A stretch of DNA of 64,000 nt from assembly GCF_022271435.1 (NCBI RefSeq), contig NZ_JAFIQY010000002.1, positions 1 through 64,000 of the forward strand, in the 5' to 3' direction. Of this stretch, positions 44,966 to 55,147 are shown one piece after another (position 1 is the first letter of the stretch; each line of letters starts with the position of its first letter). Under the pieces are notes generated by a model, which saw only the letters and a program-made list of their open reading frames with translations, was not told where the DNA came from and made no database searches. Both the position numbers and the translations under genes were made by a program. The stretch comes from Streptomyces monomycini. Lineage in GTDB: Bacteria; Actinomycetota; Actinomycetes; Streptomycetales; Streptomycetaceae.

Positions 44966-46005
44966 TGTTCGCGGTTCTTGGTGATCGTCTCCGGAGCCAC
45001 CGTCTGCGGCTTGTCGATCTTCTCGCCGTACTTGGTGAACAGCTCCGGCACCTTCGCGTCCTTACGCGCCGGGTTGACGAACATCTGGAGCGGTACGTCC
45101 TCCTGGAACTGCTTGCTCAGCAGGAAGTCCAGCAGCGCCTTGCCGCCCTTCTCGTTCTTGGCGCCCTTGAGCAGGCCCGCGAACTCGATCTGCCGGAAGC
45201 AGGTGCCGGTCGCGACGCCGGTCGGCGCCTCCTCGGGCTCCGGCTTCTTGCCCAGCACCTCCACCGGCGGGCTCGACGCGTACGACACCACCAGGGGCTT
45301 GTCCCCCTTGCCCTTGCCGGCCGCCGAACCCGAGAACCGCTCGTTGTACGCCTGCTCCCAGCCGTCCACGACCTCGACGCCGTTGGCCTTGAGCTTCTTC
45401 CAGTACTCCTGCCAGCCGGATTCGCCGTACGCGGCGATGGTGCCGAGCTGGAAGGCGAGCCCCGGCGAGGACGTGGCGGAGTTCTCGGTGACCAGCAGCC
45501 CCTTGTACTCGGGCTTGAGCAGGTCGTCGAAGGTCTCCGGCGGCGCGATCTTGTGCGCGGCGAAGTAGGCCCGGTCGTAGTTGACGCAGGTGTCGCCGTA
45601 GTCCACCGGCGTCACCCGGTGCTCCGCCTTGTCGAGCTGGAGCTCGTCGGGCACCCTCTCCAGCCCCTTGGCCTGGTACGGAGTGAAGATCCCTTCCTTC
45701 AGCCCCCGCGACAGCAGCGTGTTGTCGATACCGAAGAAGACGTCACCCTGAGGGTTCCCCTTCGACAGAATCGCCTGGTTGACGGCCTTGCCCGCGTCCC
45801 CGCCCTTGAGCACGTCGACCTTGTAACCGGTCTGCTCGGTGAACTCCGCCAGCACGGATTTCGAGACGTTGAAGGAGTCATGGCTGACGAGCGTGACGGT
45901 CTTCGGATCCTTGCCGCCGCTGCCGCCCGAACCGCACGCGGCGAGCGCCGTCATGCCGGCCGCGACGGCCAGCGCCGTGACGGTGATCCTTCTGGTGGTG
46001 CTCAC
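44929..46005 (-). CDS. thiB: Thiamine ABC transporter substrate-binding lipoprotein (ThiB/TbpA-like)
   Basis: A 358-residue extracytoplasmic binding protein. The signal MSTTRRITVTALAVAAGMTA leads to lipobox LAAC, so it is lipid-anchored. The mature part contains VTLVSHDSFNVSKSVL, GDVFFGIDNTLLSRGL and VTPVDYGDTCVNYD, which match TbpA-type proteins. It captures thiamine (or TPP) for the ThiP/ThiQ pair. AGGAGG at 46012-46017 fixes the GTG at 46005. A TPP riboswitch and a GC-rich hairpin precede it, so expression should fall when TPP is plentiful. Confidence 0.9.
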   Translation of the reverse strand: MSTTRRITVTALAVAAGMTALAACGSGGSGGKDPKTVTLVSHDSFNVSKSVLAEFTEQTGYKVDVLKGGDAGKAVNQAILSKGNPQGDVFFGIDNTLLSRGLKEGIFTPYQAKGLERVPDELQLDKAEHRVTPVDYGDTCVNYDRAYFAAHKIAPPETFDDLLKPEYKGLLVTENSATSSPGLAFQLGTIAAYGESGWQEYWKKLKANGVEVVDGWEQAYNERFSGSAAGKGKGDKPLVVSYASSPPVEVLGKKPEPEEAPTGVATGTCFRQIEFAGLLKGAKNEKGGKALLDFLLSKQFQEDVPLQMFVNPARKDAKVPELFTKYGEKIDKPQTVAPETITKNREQWIKQWSSLVLK

Positions 46006-46038
46006 TGAATTCCTCCTGGCTGGCCAGGAAGAGACGCG

Positions 46039-46076
46039 GCCCCGCCCGGCGCTCCGCGGAGGAGGCCGGACGGGGC
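46039..46076 (-). terminator. GC-rich hairpin between TPP riboswitch and thiB (expression platform)
   Basis: Arms GCCCCGTCCGGC and GCCGGGCGGGGC (11 of 12 paired) around a small self-complementary loop. It lies between the riboswitch and the ribosome site of thiB, so it could act as a switchable terminator. Confidence 0.5.
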
Positions 46077-46095
46077 GCAACAGCATGAGTGACGA

Positions 46096-46228
46096 CCGAA
46101 CTTCCTACCCGGAATGACCCGGGCGAGGTTCAAGGGTCTGCGGCACCTCGATGTCCGTGACGCCAGGTCCTTTCGGCCTGGGTCCGTGACACTGCCGCAC
46201 TCTCAGCGCTGTGGCGCTCCCCTGTCGG
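46096..46228 (-). promoter_or_regulatory. TPP riboswitch (THI element)
   Basis: On the reverse strand the conserved parts occur in order: ACAGGGGAGC near the 5' end, CTGAGAG (46206-46200), an extended P3-type stem (ACGGACCCAGGCC with CCTGGCGTCACGG), then ACCCTTGAACCT (46137-46126) followed by CCCGGGTCATTCCGGGTAGG. The outer stem closes with CCGA and TCGG. This is the standard thiamine pyrophosphate aptamer and lies directly upstream of the thiamine transporter operon. Confidence 0.93.
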
Positions 46229-46266
46229 AATGTGCATTTGTTCGATCACACCGTACCAGCGGGCGG

Positions 46267-47373
46267 TCAGCGCTCCGAGGCGGCGAGCTGCCCGCAGGCG
46301 CCGTCGATCTCCTGTCCGCGCGTGTCGCGGACCGTCACCGGCACCCCGTGCGCGGCGATGGCCTCCACGAACGCCTTCTCGTCCTCGGGACGGGAGGCGG
46401 TCCACTTCGAGCCGGGCGTCGGGTTCAACGGGATGAGATTGACATGAACCCGCTTGCCCTTGAGCAGCCGGCCCAGCAGGTCACCCCGCCAAGCCTGGTC
46501 GTTGATGTCCCGGATCAGCGCGTACTCGATCGAAATCCGTCGCCCGGACTTCTCCGCGTACTCCCACGCCGCGTCCAGCACCTCACGCACCTTCCAGCGC
46601 GTGTTGACCGGAACGAGCGTGTCGCGCAGCTCGTCGTCCGGCGCGTGCAGCGACACCGCGAGCCGGCACTTCAGCCCCTCGTCCGCGAAGCGCAGCATCG
46701 CCGGCACGAGACCGACCGTGGACACCGTGATGCCCCGCTGCGACAGCCCCACCCCGTCGGGCTCGGGGTCGGTCAGCCGCCGGATCGCGCCCACGACCCG
46801 GTTGTAGTTCGCCAGCGGCTCGCCCATGCCCATGAAGACGATGTTGGACAACCGGGCCGGCCCACCCGGCACCTCACCGTCCCGCAGCGCCCGCATGCCG
46901 TCGACGATCTGATGAACGATCTCGGCGGTGGAGAGGTTCCGGTCCAGCCCGGCCTGCCCCGTGGCGCAGAACGGACAGTTCATACCGCACCCGGCCTGCG
47001 ACGAGATGCACATCGTGACCCGGTCCGGGTAGCGCATCAGCACGGACTCCACGAGGGTCCCGTCGTGCAGCTTCCACAGGGTCTTACGGGTGGTGTCGTC
47101 GTCACAGGAGATGTGCCGCACCACACTCATCAGCTCGGGCAGCAGCTCCGACGCCAGCTTCCCCCGCGCCGCGGCCGGGATGTCGGTCCACTCCGCCGGG
47201 TCGTGCGCATACCGCGCGAAGTAGTGCTGCGACAGCTGCTTGGCACGAAACGGCTTCTCACCGACCGCGGCCACGGCTTCACGCCGCTCGGCGGGGGTGA
47301 GATCGGCAAGGTGCCGCGGGGGCTTCTTGGCTCCGCGCGGCGCGACGAAAGTGAGTTCTCCGGGCTTAGGCAT
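46267..47373 (-). CDS. rlmN: 23S rRNA (adenine2503-C2)/tRNA methyltransferase RlmN
   Basis: A 368-residue radical SAM methyltransferase. The iron-sulfur cluster cysteines are in [14 protein letters not shown] (CxxxCxxC), [14 protein letters not shown] is the SAM-binding GEP motif, and the C-terminal GACGQL carries the cysteine that forms the covalent RNA adduct. It methylates C2 of A2503 in 23S rRNA and A37 of some tRNAs. The ATG is at 47373. It is transcribed toward the thiamine genes but ends 38 bp before the riboswitch, so the units are separate. Confidence 0.95.
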   Translation of the reverse strand: MPKPGELTFVAPRGAKKPPRHLADLTPAERREAVAAVGEKPFRAKQLSQHYFARYAHDPAEWTDIPAAARGKLASELLPELMSVVRHISCDDDTTRKTLWKLHDGTLVESVLMRYPDRVTMCISSQAGCGMNCPFCATGQAGLDRNLSTAEIVHQIVDGMRALRDGEVPGGPARLSNIVFMGMGEPLANYNRVVGAIRRLTDPEPDGVGLSQRGITVSTVGLVPAMLRFADEGLKCRLAVSLHAPDDELRDTLVPVNTRWKVREVLDAAWEYAEKSGRRISIEYALIRDINDQAWRGDLLGRLLKGKRVHVNLIPLNPTPGSKWTASRPEDEKAFVEAIAAHGVPVTVRDTRGQEIDGACGQLAASER

Positions 47374-47499
47374 GGTTCTTCCAGTGTCGCAGACGCGTTG
47401 CTGTGACCTGCCCCACGAGCGTGCCGTCGTGGTGGTGGGTGACGGGTCGCTGAGGGGTGCCGGCCTGATCGCGGGGAACCCACGGTCGCGGCGGCTTTC

Positions 47500-48088
47500 T
47501 CAGACAGCCCTCCGGGGCATCGCATCGCCACCGTCGTCGTCATCGCCACCGTCGCCCGCATCAGCCATGGCCGAGATGGCGGTGGCGAGCGCACCCAGAG
47601 CTTTCTCCGGACGGGTCTGAATTTCCGGACAACGCGAGAGAGCGCGCATCTCAAGCTGAGTCAGGTTTCTCACAGCTATCACCTGATTGCCCTCACTCCC
47701 ATGCTTCACCGGGAATATCGGGCCGATCTGGATGCACGTGAACTGTGCCTCACTCAGAACGGAGAGAAGACTGGATACCGCCTCAGCCTCCTTGGCATTC
47801 ACCTTCGCCTGGCGGACATCCAATTGAGCCGACTCGAATCCTCGCCCGGCCTTCCTGAGGCGACTCTTCAACTCGTCCAGGCACCGGAATCTCGTCCGCC
47901 GCCCCCGGCTCACTGGAACGCATCGCGGGTTTCTCGGCAATCTCATCGCCGACCGCGGCGAAAACCAGAACCACGTCACCCCGAACACCGAGCGGCGCCA
48001 AGCGCCCAGCTGCATACGAGTGGTCCGGATCACACCGGTTGGGCAGTTCGCCGTCGGCACCCGGTCGCCGACGTACCCGGGTGCACAC
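47500..48088 (-). pseudogene. Hypothetical protein, apparent 1-nt frameshift
   Basis: Protein-like sequence is split over two reverse-strand frames. The upstream frame reads VVLVFAAVGDEIAEKPAMRS, then ADEIPV; the downstream frame continues LDELKSRLRKAGRGFESAQL through TCIQIGPIFPVKHGSEG to the stop at 47500. The switch falls at 47880-47881 within TGCCTGG, and deleting one C there would join them as EIPV-LDELK. Either the gene is decayed or the read has an error. The family is unknown and no domain is recognised. The N-terminal start is unclear and may lie near 47970. Confidence 0.45.
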
Positions 48089-48100
48089 CCGACGTGCGAA

Positions 48101-48127
48101 GGGCCCGCCACACAGGGTGGCGGGCCC
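48101..48127 (-). terminator. Terminator after cdsA
   Basis: Perfect 11-bp arms GGGCCCGCCAC and GTGGCGGGCCC with a 5-nt loop, 26 bp beyond the cdsA stop codon. Confidence 0.75.
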
Positions 48128-48153
48128 TCCTCACACGTACGGAAAACCGCTGG

Positions 48154-49293
48154 TCAACCAGATCCCACGAAGATCACGTACAGCAGCCAGACGATCGGGG
48201 CGGTCGGCAGGAGGGAGTCCAGGCGGTCCATGATGCCGCCGTGGCCGGGCAGCAGGGTGCCCATGTCCTTGATGCCGAGGTCCCGCTTGATCATGGACTC
48301 GCCGAGGTCGCCGAGGGTCGCGCTGGCCGCGACGGCGATGCCCAGGAGCAGGCCCTGCCACCAGGCGCCGTCGGTGATGATCAGCTCCATGCTCAGCGCG
48401 CCCGCGACCATGGCGAACAGCACCGCGCCCAGCAGTCCCTCGCGGGTCTTGCCGGGGCTGATGCGCGGGGCGAGCTTGTTCTTGCCGAAGCGCCAGCCGA
48501 CCGCGTACGCGCCCGTGTCGCTGACGACGGTCAGCAGCAGGAACGTCAGGACGCGCTGCGGCCCGTCGTCGGCGGCCAGCATCATCGCCACGAACGTCGC
48601 CAGGAACGGCACGTAGAACGCCGCGAAGACGCCGGCCGTGACGTCCCTGAGGTAGTTCTCGGGGGCCTCCGTCATGCGCCACACGAGGGCGGCGAGCGCG
48701 GTGAGCGCCATCGCCACCCAGGCGCCCTCGGCGCCGCGTACGTAGCCGGCGACCACCATCGCCGTACCGCCGAGCGCGAGCGGCACCAGCGGGACCTTGA
48801 CGTCCTTGCGCTCCGCCAGCCGCGAGGTCAGTTCCCACAGGCCCACGACCACCGCGATGACTATCACGCCCACGAACAGCGGCTTGTAGACGAAGAGCGA
48901 GAAGAGGATGACCGCGCCGAGGCCGACGCCGACCCCTATGGCGGCCCGGAGATTGCGTCCCGCGCTCTTCTTCTGCGGCTTGGGGGGGTGCTGTGAGCTG
49001 TCGGGCCCCGGCATGGAGGTGGGCATGGGCTCCTGCGGCTGTTCGTCGCGGAACAGGGGGCCGCTCGGCCGAGCGGCCCCCAGGTCGTCCCGGTGGTCCC
49101 GGTCGTCGTCCGAAGAATTCCGGTCGTCGTCCTGGTGTCCGCCTGTGTCGGGCACGATGGGCATGGGGCGAGTCTGCGCCGCCGCGCCCCAGTCGTGCGC
49201 GGGACCCGCCGTACCGACGGGTCCCTGGTCGGGTGGTCCCCATTGACCGGCTCGGCCGACGCCAGGCGGGGCCCCCCAGGATGACTCGTTCAT
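48154..49293 (-). CDS. cdsA: Phosphatidate cytidylyltransferase
   Basis: A 379-residue membrane enzyme. The first ~110 residues are a hydrophilic Pro/Asp-rich extension common in actinobacterial CdsA. About eight hydrophobic segments follow, and the family signature SATLGDLGESMIKRDLGIKD, with GHGGIMDRLDSLL, closes the protein. It makes CDP-diacylglycerol from phosphatidate and CTP, the precursor of all major phospholipids. Its ATG overlaps the frr stop by 1 nt, so it belongs to the pyrH-frr-cdsA transcription unit. Confidence 0.93.
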   Translation of the reverse strand: MNESSWGAPPGVGRAGQWGPPDQGPVGTAGPAHDWGAAAQTRPMPIVPDTGGHQDDDRNSSDDDRDHRDDLGAARPSGPLFRDEQPQEPMPTSMPGPDSSQHPPKPQKKSAGRNLRAAIGVGVGLGAVILFSLFVYKPLFVGVIVIAVVVGLWELTSRLAERKDVKVPLVPLALGGTAMVVAGYVRGAEGAWVAMALTALAALVWRMTEAPENYLRDVTAGVFAAFYVPFLATFVAMMLAADDGPQRVLTFLLLTVVSDTGAYAVGWRFGKNKLAPRISPGKTREGLLGAVLFAMVAGALSMELIITDGAWWQGLLLGIAVAASATLGDLGESMIKRDLGIKDMGTLLPGHGGIMDRLDSLLPTAPIVWLLYVIFVGSG

Positions 49294-49850
49294 CAGACCT
49301 CGAGGAGCTCGGATTCCTTGTGCTTGAGGAGCTCGTCCACCTGCGCGACGTACTTCGCGGTGGTGTCGTCGAGCTCCTTCTCCGCCCGGCGCACCTCGTC
49401 CTCGCCGGACTCCTTGTCCTTGACGAGCTTGTCGAGGGTTTCCTTGGCCTTGCGCCGGATGCTGCGGATCGAGATCTTCGAGTCCTCGGCCTTGTTCTTG
49501 GCGACCTTGATGAACTCCCGGCGGCGCTCCTCGGTGAGCTCCGGGAAGTTCACACGAATGATGTGGCCGTCATTGCTCGGGTTGACGCCCAGGTCGGAGT
49601 CCCGGATGGCCTGCTCGATGTTGCGCAGCGCGCTCTTGTCGAACGGGGTCACCACGGCCATCCGCGGTTCGGGCACCGAGAACGACGCCAGCTGGTTGAT
49701 CGGCGTCATGGCGCCGTAGTAGTCCGCCACGATCTTGTTGAACATCGCCGGGTGCGCACGCCCGGTGCGAATCGCGGCGAAGTCCTCCTTGGCGACCACG
49801 ACGGCCTTCTCCATCTTCTCCTCGGCCTCGAGGAGGATCTCTTCGATCAC
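49293..49850 (-). CDS. frr: Ribosome recycling factor
   Basis: A 185-residue protein of exactly the expected size, starting with GTG ([20 protein letters not shown]). It contains [13 protein letters not shown] and [20 protein letters not shown], the two conserved blocks. RRF splits post-termination ribosomes together with EF-G. AGGAG a few bases upstream sets the start at 49850. It sits between pyrH and cdsA, the normal bacterial order. Confidence 0.96.
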   Translation of the reverse strand: MIEEILLEAEEKMEKAVVVAKEDFAAIRTGRAHPAMFNKIVADYYGAMTPINQLASFSVPEPRMAVVTPFDKSALRNIEQAIRDSDLGVNPSNDGHIIRVNFPELTEERRREFIKVAKNKAEDSKISIRSIRRKAKETLDKLVKDKESGEDEVRRAEKELDDTTAKYVAQVDELLKHKESELLEV

Positions 49851-50024
49851 CACTTGCTCCTGGTCTTTTCGGTAAGAAGCAGAGCCTCGCCCCTGCCGCG
49901 CGTCTTCTCCTGCACGGTGTCCGACCGGCAGGCCATTGTCCATCCCCGTGCCGAGGTCATCCACGACCCGGGGTTGCCGCCCGTACGGAGCCCTGCCCGT
50001 ACGGCACTACGGCAGTTGGGGCCG

Positions 50025-50798
50025 TCAGGCCCGGGTGCCCTGATCGCTGACGAGCGTGCCGATCTTCTCACCCTTCACCGCGCGCGCGATGTTGCCCTCG
50101 GCGAGCAGCTCGAAGACGAGGATCGGAAGCTTGTTGTCACGGCAGAGCGTGATCGCGGTGGCGTCGGCGACCTTGAGGTCGCGGGTGATGACCTCGCCGT
50201 ACTCCAGGGCGTCGAACTTCACCGCGTCCGGGAACTTCTTGGGGTCGGCGTCGTAGACCCCGTCCACCCCGTTCTTGCCCATCAGCATGGCCTCGGCGCC
50301 GACCTCCAGGGCGCGCTGCGCCGCGGTGGTGTCGGTGGAGAAGTACGGCATGCCCATGCCCGCTCCGAAGATGACCACGCGGCCCTTCTCCATGTGCCGG
50401 ACGGCGCGCAGCGGAATGTACGGCTCCGCGACCTGTCCCATGGTGATGGCGGTCTGTACGCGGCAGTCGATGCCCTCCTTCTCCAGGAAGTCCTGGAGGG
50501 CCAGGCAGTTCATGACCGTACCGAGCATGCCCATGTAGTCCGAGCGGGCGCGGTCCATGCCGCGCTGCTGCAGCTCGGCGCCGCGGAAGAAGTTGCCGCC
50601 GCCGATCACGATGGCGATCTCGTAGCCGTCGCGGACCACTGCTGCGATCTCGCGGGCGATGGCGTGCACGACATCGGGGTCGACACCCAGTCCGCCGCCG
50701 CCGGCGAACGCTTCGCCCGACAGCTTCAGCAGGAAGCGTCCCTTCCCGTCACTGTCGGCTTTGTGGGCTGTGTCCGCGCCGTCGGCACCCTGATTCAT
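50025..50798 (-). CDS. pyrH: Uridylate kinase
   Basis: A 257-residue amino-acid-kinase-fold enzyme with [37 protein letters not shown] and [16 protein letters not shown], the standard UMP kinase motifs. It phosphorylates UMP to UDP. GAGGAGAG just upstream supports the ATG at 50798 over an ATG 18 nt earlier. The gene follows tsf after a hairpin, and a 174-bp gap separates it from frr. Confidence 0.95.
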   Translation of the reverse strand: MNQGADGADTAHKADSDGKGRFLLKLSGEAFAGGGGLGVDPDVVHAIAREIAAVVRDGYEIAIVIGGGNFFRGAELQQRGMDRARSDYMGMLGTVMNCLALQDFLEKEGIDCRVQTAITMGQVAEPYIPLRAVRHMEKGRVVIFGAGMGMPYFSTDTTAAQRALEVGAEAMLMGKNGVDGVYDADPKKFPDAVKFDALEYGEVITRDLKVADATAITLCRDNKLPILVFELLAEGNIARAVKGEKIGTLVSDQGTRA

Positions 50799-50825
50799 CA
50801 CGCTCTCCTCGTGCACATACGAAGA

Positions 50826-50872
50826 AGGCCATTGCCGGGGGTCTGGTTCAGATCCCTGTACGGCAATGGCCT
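50826..50872 (-). terminator. Hairpin between tsf and pyrH
   Basis: Perfect 12-bp arms AGGCCATTGCCG and CGGCAATGGCCT with a 23-nt loop. It probably terminates most rpsB-tsf transcripts or attenuates read-through into pyrH. Confidence 0.6.
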
Positions 50873-50974
50873 CCTCGTCACATCTGCGGCCGGCCGGTAT
50901 GCGGCCGACTGCGTACGACCCTAGCGGGGCCGCAGGTCATTCGCTGGCCTTGGCGACAAGGCCGACGGCTTGGC

Positions 50975-51811
50975 TCAGGCGCCGACGCGGATGCGCGCGA
51001 AGCGCTTCAGCGAGACACCGGCCTCGTTCAGGACCTTCTCGACGGACTTCTTGTTGTCCTTCGCGAAGGGCTGCGCGAGCAGCGTGTTCTCCTTGAAGAA
51101 GCCGTTGACGCGACCCTCGACGATCTTCGGGAGGGCGGCCTCGGGCTTGCCCTCCTCGCGCGAGGTGGCCTCGGCCACGCGACGCTCGTTCTCGACGACG
51201 TCGGCCGGGACGTCCTCACGGGTGAGGTACTTCGGCGCGAACGCGGCGATGTGCTGCGCGACGTCCTTGGCGGTCTCGGCGTTCTCCTTGTCCAGCTCGA
51301 CCAGGACGCCGACCTGCGGCGGGAGGTCGGGCATGGTGCGGTGCATGTAAGCGGCCACGTAGCCGCCGGAGAACTGCGCGAAGCGGTCCAGGACGATCTT
51401 CTCGCCGAGCGTGGCGTTGGCCTCGTCGACGTACGCCTGGACGGTCTTGCCGGCCTCGATCTCGGAGGCGAGCAGCGCCTGGAGGTCGGCCGGGGAGGTG
51501 GCGGCGACGTGCGCGGCCAGCGCGTTGGCGACGGCCAGGAACTTCTCGCCCTTGGCGACGAAGTCCGTCTCGCACTTCAGCTCGAGCAGGACGCCGGAGG
51601 TCTTGTCCTCGGAGATGAGGGAGACGACGGCGCCGTTCTCGGCCGAACGGCTCTCGCGCTTGGCGACGCCCTTCTGGCCCTTGACGCGGAGGATCTCCAC
51701 GGCCTTGTCGACGCTGCCCTCGGCCTCGTCCAGGGCCTTCTTGCAGTCCATCATGCCGGCGCCGGTCAGCTCGCGGAGCTTCTTGACGTCCGCGGCGGTG
51801 TAGTTCGCCAT
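50975..51811 (-). CDS. tsf: Elongation factor Ts
   Basis: A 278-residue protein beginning MANYTAADVKKLRELTGAGM. LRELTGAGMMDCKKALDEA and ETDFVAKGEKFLAVA are the two classic EF-Ts signatures. It catalyses GDP release from EF-Tu. It lies 109 bp after rpsB on the same strand with a GC-rich hairpin between them. Confidence 0.97.
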   Translation of the reverse strand: MANYTAADVKKLRELTGAGMMDCKKALDEAEGSVDKAVEILRVKGQKGVAKRESRSAENGAVVSLISEDKTSGVLLELKCETDFVAKGEKFLAVANALAAHVAATSPADLQALLASEIEAGKTVQAYVDEANATLGEKIVLDRFAQFSGGYVAAYMHRTMPDLPPQVGVLVELDKENAETAKDVAQHIAAFAPKYLTREDVPADVVENERRVAEATSREEGKPEAALPKIVEGRVNGFFKENTLLAQPFAKDNKKSVEKVLNEAGVSLKRFARIRVGA

Positions 51812-51861
51812 GGTCTGTGAATCTCTTCTCGAAATCTCGACAGTCGAAAGATCTACGGGTG

Positions 51862-51901
51862 GACGGCGGGGGGAGCGCTCGTGGCACTCTCCCCCGCCGT
51901 C
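51862..51901 (-). terminator. Hairpin between rpsB and tsf (terminator/attenuator)
   Basis: GACGGCGGGGG pairs with CCCCCGCCGTC around an 18-nt loop containing a further short stem. As tsf must still be expressed, partial termination is likely. Confidence 0.55.
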
Positions 51902-51920
51902 GTCAACCGGTCGTGCGGCG

Positions 51921-52826
51921 TCAGGCCTGCTCGGCGGCCGGCTTCTCGGCCTCGGCGGCGGGCGCCTCGGCGGCGGGGGCCTCGGCAGCCGGGGCCTCGG
52001 CGGGCTCGTCCTCGGCCTTGGCCTCGTCGGCCTTGGCGTCGTCGGCCTTCTTCTCGCCCTCGAGCAGGTCGCGCTCCCACTCGGCGAGCGGCTCGCCGGC
52101 CTTCTCGCCCGGCTTCTGGTCGCCGGTGGCGACGCCGGAGCGGGCGATGAGGCCCTCGGCGACGGCGTCGGCGATCACGCGGGTGAGCAGGGTGACGGAG
52201 CGGATCGCGTCGTCGTTACCCGGGATCTTGTAGTCGACCTCGTCCGGGTCGCAGTTCGTGTCGAGGATCGCCACGACCGGGATGTTGAGCTTGCGCGCCT
52301 CGCCGACGGCGATGTGCTCCTTCTTGGTGTCCACGATCCAGACGGCGCTGGGCACCTTCTGCATCTCGCGGATACCGCCGAGGGTCTTCTCCAGCTTGGC
52401 CTTCTCGCGGGAGAGGACCAGCAGCTCCTTCTTGGTGAGGCCGGAGGCGGCCACATCCTCGAAGTCGATCTGCTCGAGCTCCTTCAGGCGCTGCAGGCGC
52501 TTGTAGACGGTCGAGAAGTTGGTCAGCATGCCGCCGAGCCAGCGCTGGTTCACGTAGGGCATGCCCACGCGGGTCGCCTGCTCGGCAATGGCCTCCTGGG
52601 CCTGCTTCTTGGTGCCGACGAACATCACCGAGCCGCCGTGGGCGACGGTCTCCTTGACGAACTCGTAGGCGCGGTCGATGTACGACAGCGACTGGAGCAG
52701 GTCGATGATGTAGATGCCGTTGCGCTCCGTGAAGATGAAGCGCTTCATCTTCGGGTTCCAACGGCGGGTCTGGTGCCCGAAGTGGACGCCGCTCTCCAGC
52801 AGCTCCCGCATCGTGACGACGGCCAT
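51921..52826 (-). CDS. rpsB: 30S ribosomal protein S2
   Basis: A 301-residue S2 protein starting [20 protein letters not shown]. It has [32 protein letters not shown] and the second S2 signature [20 protein letters not shown]. The last ~55 residues are an Ala/Glu/Lys-rich tail with EAPAA repeats, longer than in most bacteria but normal for Streptomyces. GAGGAG precedes the ATG at 52826. It heads the rpsB-tsf unit. Confidence 0.97.
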   Translation of the reverse strand: MAVVTMRELLESGVHFGHQTRRWNPKMKRFIFTERNGIYIIDLLQSLSYIDRAYEFVKETVAHGGSVMFVGTKKQAQEAIAEQATRVGMPYVNQRWLGGMLTNFSTVYKRLQRLKELEQIDFEDVAASGLTKKELLVLSREKAKLEKTLGGIREMQKVPSAVWIVDTKKEHIAVGEARKLNIPVVAILDTNCDPDEVDYKIPGNDDAIRSVTLLTRVIADAVAEGLIARSGVATGDQKPGEKAGEPLAEWERDLLEGEKKADDAKADEAKAEDEPAEAPAAEAPAAEAPAAEAEKPAAEQA

Positions 52827-53313
52827 GGCCGTACTCCTCGTGTTACTCGGTTCCACTGCGGCCGGGCGGCCGCGGTGCCTGACGCCCCGGCGCGCTCTGC
52901 CGGGGAAGGAACCTTGCGGGGCCTTCCGAGGACCGAGGGGCGCGTCCACCGTGCTGCCCGAATGGGGAATGTTGCGCTGGTGGCGGGGCGTGCGAAGTCG
53001 ACCCGGTGACCCGGATCGCCACAAGAAGTGTACGGGACCGCCGAAGGGACGGGCGACACGCTCCTTTCGGCCAGGTTGGGGGGTGGGTGTGGGGGTGATG
53101 TACGGAGGGCGGGATGAGGTGCGGGGGTGGGGGTGAGGTGGGTGGTGGGTGGGGGCTCGGGGCGTGTCCGCGGACGGGAGTGAGCGCTCCGGACGGGAAC
53201 CGAGGTGTCGCACGGGGTATCGCACGGGTGATGCGGTTGTACACAACCCGCCGGTAGTCCACCGATCCAGCTCAAGATCCCCGAGCCACGGCCGATCGAG
53301 GCACCGTCGTGAC
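52827..53313. other. Non-coding region between rpsB and the M23 peptidase gene
   Basis: About 490 bp between divergent genes. It must hold the rpsB promoter and leader, which may include a ribosomal-protein autoregulatory structure, but I cannot point to a specific box. The part at 53086-53160 is a G/T-rich low-complexity run (GGGGGTGGG-type) on the + strand. Confidence 0.5.
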
Positions 53314-54393
53314 ATGCGACAACGAACTGTTTTCGAGACCGTACGCGCCGCCGTCGTCCGGCGGCCGGCGCGTGGCGTACGTGCTGTGCCCACTACCGGG
53401 ACACGCCGTTCTTGGGTAGGGCCTGGGTCCGGCCGTCCGGCGGGCTCGGCTGTCACCGGGGGCGCCGGGGGTGTCAGAAACGGGCGTGTGGCGCACGCCC
53501 GGCGCACCGCTCCCACAGCCGCCCGCCTCCTGGCCCTCTGCGCGGCAGGCACCGCATCGGCCGTACTGTCGGCCGGAGCTGCCACGGTCGGTGTGGCGTT
53601 CGCCGGCGACGTTCCTCCCCGTCCCACAGAGCCTTCAGAACCTTCAAAGCCTTCGAAGCGTTCGGAGCACCATCCGACATCGGCGCCGGGCCGCTCGACC
53701 GGCCCGGACCCGAGCCGCCCCGCAACACCGGCCACCGGCGAACGAGCTTGGCCCATCACGGGAGCAACCGGCGCGCGGCCCACTGTCGCGCGCGGCTGGG
53801 AGCCTCCACCCGCCCCCTGGGCGCCCGGCCATCGGGGGGTGGATCTCCTCGCGGCCGAGGACACGACGGTACGAGCCGCCGCTCCTGGACGCGTGCTCTT
53901 CGCCGGCAAGGTGGCAGGCCGGGGCGTCCTGTCGATCGAGGTGGCGAAATCCGGCCACCCGCCACTACGCACCACCTACGAACCGGTCCACCCGACCGTC
54001 CGCAAAGGTGACCACGTCACCGCAGGTCAGGCAGTGGCCAAGCTCGGCCCAGGCCCGTTCCACTGCTCTGCCGCGTGCCTGCACTGGGGCCTGCTCCGCG
54101 GCAAGACCTACTTGGACCCGCTGTCCCTGCTCCCCCCAGCCATGCTGAACCCCGGCCCTTCACGGCTCCTGCCGGTCATCAACGTGCCCGAGCCGAGGAG
54201 CGAATCAAGGCACCGTGATCCGCCGCGCCCGCGTCAATCTCGGCGCACGAGGTCCCCCCAGGCAGGCCGGATACGCGGCATACGAAAGCGCGCCCCGCCA
54301 CTCCACCAACCCGCCCACCGTGTTCTCAAGCTCCGCCCAAAGCCAGCGCCGACCCCTCACGCCCCACGCCCCACACCATCCGCGACCCGGTGA
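53314..54393 (+). CDS. M23-family metallopeptidase (secreted)
   Basis: About 359 residues. After an Arg-rich N-terminus comes a hydrophobic signal/anchor ([19 protein letters not shown]), then a Pro/Ser/Lys linker ([12 protein letters not shown]) and a LytM-type domain. GHRGVDLLA contributes the zinc His and Asp, and CLHWGLLRG the HxG motif. Such enzymes cleave peptidoglycan cross-bridges or act as cell-wall adaptors. The C-terminal ~75 residues are Pro/Arg-rich and may be partly artefactual. The start is uncertain because ATG 53314 has only a distant GAGG. It converges on the TetR gene. Confidence 0.75.
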   Translation: MRQRTVFETVRAAVVRRPARGVRAVPTTGTRRSWVGPGSGRPAGSAVTGGAGGVRNGRVAHARRTAPTAARLLALCAAGTASAVLSAGAATVGVAFAGDVPPRPTEPSEPSKPSKRSEHHPTSAPGRSTGPDPSRPATPATGERAWPITGATGARPTVARGWEPPPAPWAPGHRGVDLLAAEDTTVRAAAPGRVLFAGKVAGRGVLSIEVAKSGHPPLRTTYEPVHPTVRKGDHVTAGQAVAKLGPGPFHCSAACLHWGLLRGKTYLDPLSLLPPAMLNPGPSRLLPVINVPEPRSESRHRDPPRPRQSRRTRSPQAGRIRGIRKRAPPLHQPAHRVLKLRPKPAPTPHAPRPTPSATR

Positions 54394-54409
54394 AGAGAGG
54401 ACCGACCGA

Positions 54410-54991
54410 TCAGCCTCTGACCCCACCCAGAACCATGGCGACCGCGGCTTCTGTGATCTGCGTCGGCTCTTCCGCGGCCCCGAGCTCGATGCGGCGGACA
54501 GCGGCGTCGACGACCCCTTGCAGCAGCATGGCGGCAAGACGCGGCTGCTCGTGACCGAGGCTCGCCAAGGCCTCCACGATCATCGCGATCAGTCCGCCGT
54601 GCGCGGCACGGATCTTCTCCCGCGCGCCGGCGTCCAGCTCACCTGCCGAGATCGCGACGACGGCCCGGTGACGACGGTCGCCGACCAGCGCGAGCTGTTG
54701 CCGCACGTACGCCTCGATCTTGGCCTCGGGTGTCTCGACCCGCTCCATCGCCGCCTCGACCTCAGCCGCCCATACGGGGAAGTCGACAGCGCAGAGCTCT
54801 TCGACGACAGCCGCGCGGGAACGGAAGTACTCGTAGACGGAGGAGCGCGCGAGACCCGTTCGCTCAGCGAGGGCGGGGAAGGTCAACGCCTCGGTCCCGC
54901 CTTCGGACAGCAGGGTGCGGGCGGCGTCCAGAAGGGCGCCACGCTGCATCGTCCGGTGCTCGGCCACAGAGGCCGCTCGAATCCTGGGCAC
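54410..54991 (-). CDS. TetR-family transcriptional regulator
   Basis: A 193-residue protein with a TetR HTH at residues 17-63 (GALLDAARTLLSEGGTEALT through GLARSSVYEYFRSRAAVVEE) and a helical ligand/dimer domain. The GTG at 54991 fits the family length. Targets are unknown. The neighbours are an M23 peptidase gene (convergent, 16-bp gap) and the long non-coding region upstream. Confidence 0.9.
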   Translation of the reverse strand: MPRIRAASVAEHRTMQRGALLDAARTLLSEGGTEALTFPALAERTGLARSSVYEYFRSRAAVVEELCAVDFPVWAAEVEAAMERVETPEAKIEAYVRQQLALVGDRRHRAVVAISAGELDAGAREKIRAAHGGLIAMIVEALASLGHEQPRLAAMLLQGVVDAAVRRIELGAAEEPTQITEAAVAMVLGGVRG

Positions 54992-55147
54992 GTCACCACT
55001 CTACGGATGGCACGCCGGACACGGCACTCCGCATCACGATGTGTCCACCCCGACACCCAGGAGGACGAGACCGACGAAAGGGGAAACCGCACAGGCCAAC
55101 ACACGGAGAAACACCGACAGCAGGCAAACCGCGGCGTGAGAAGACCA

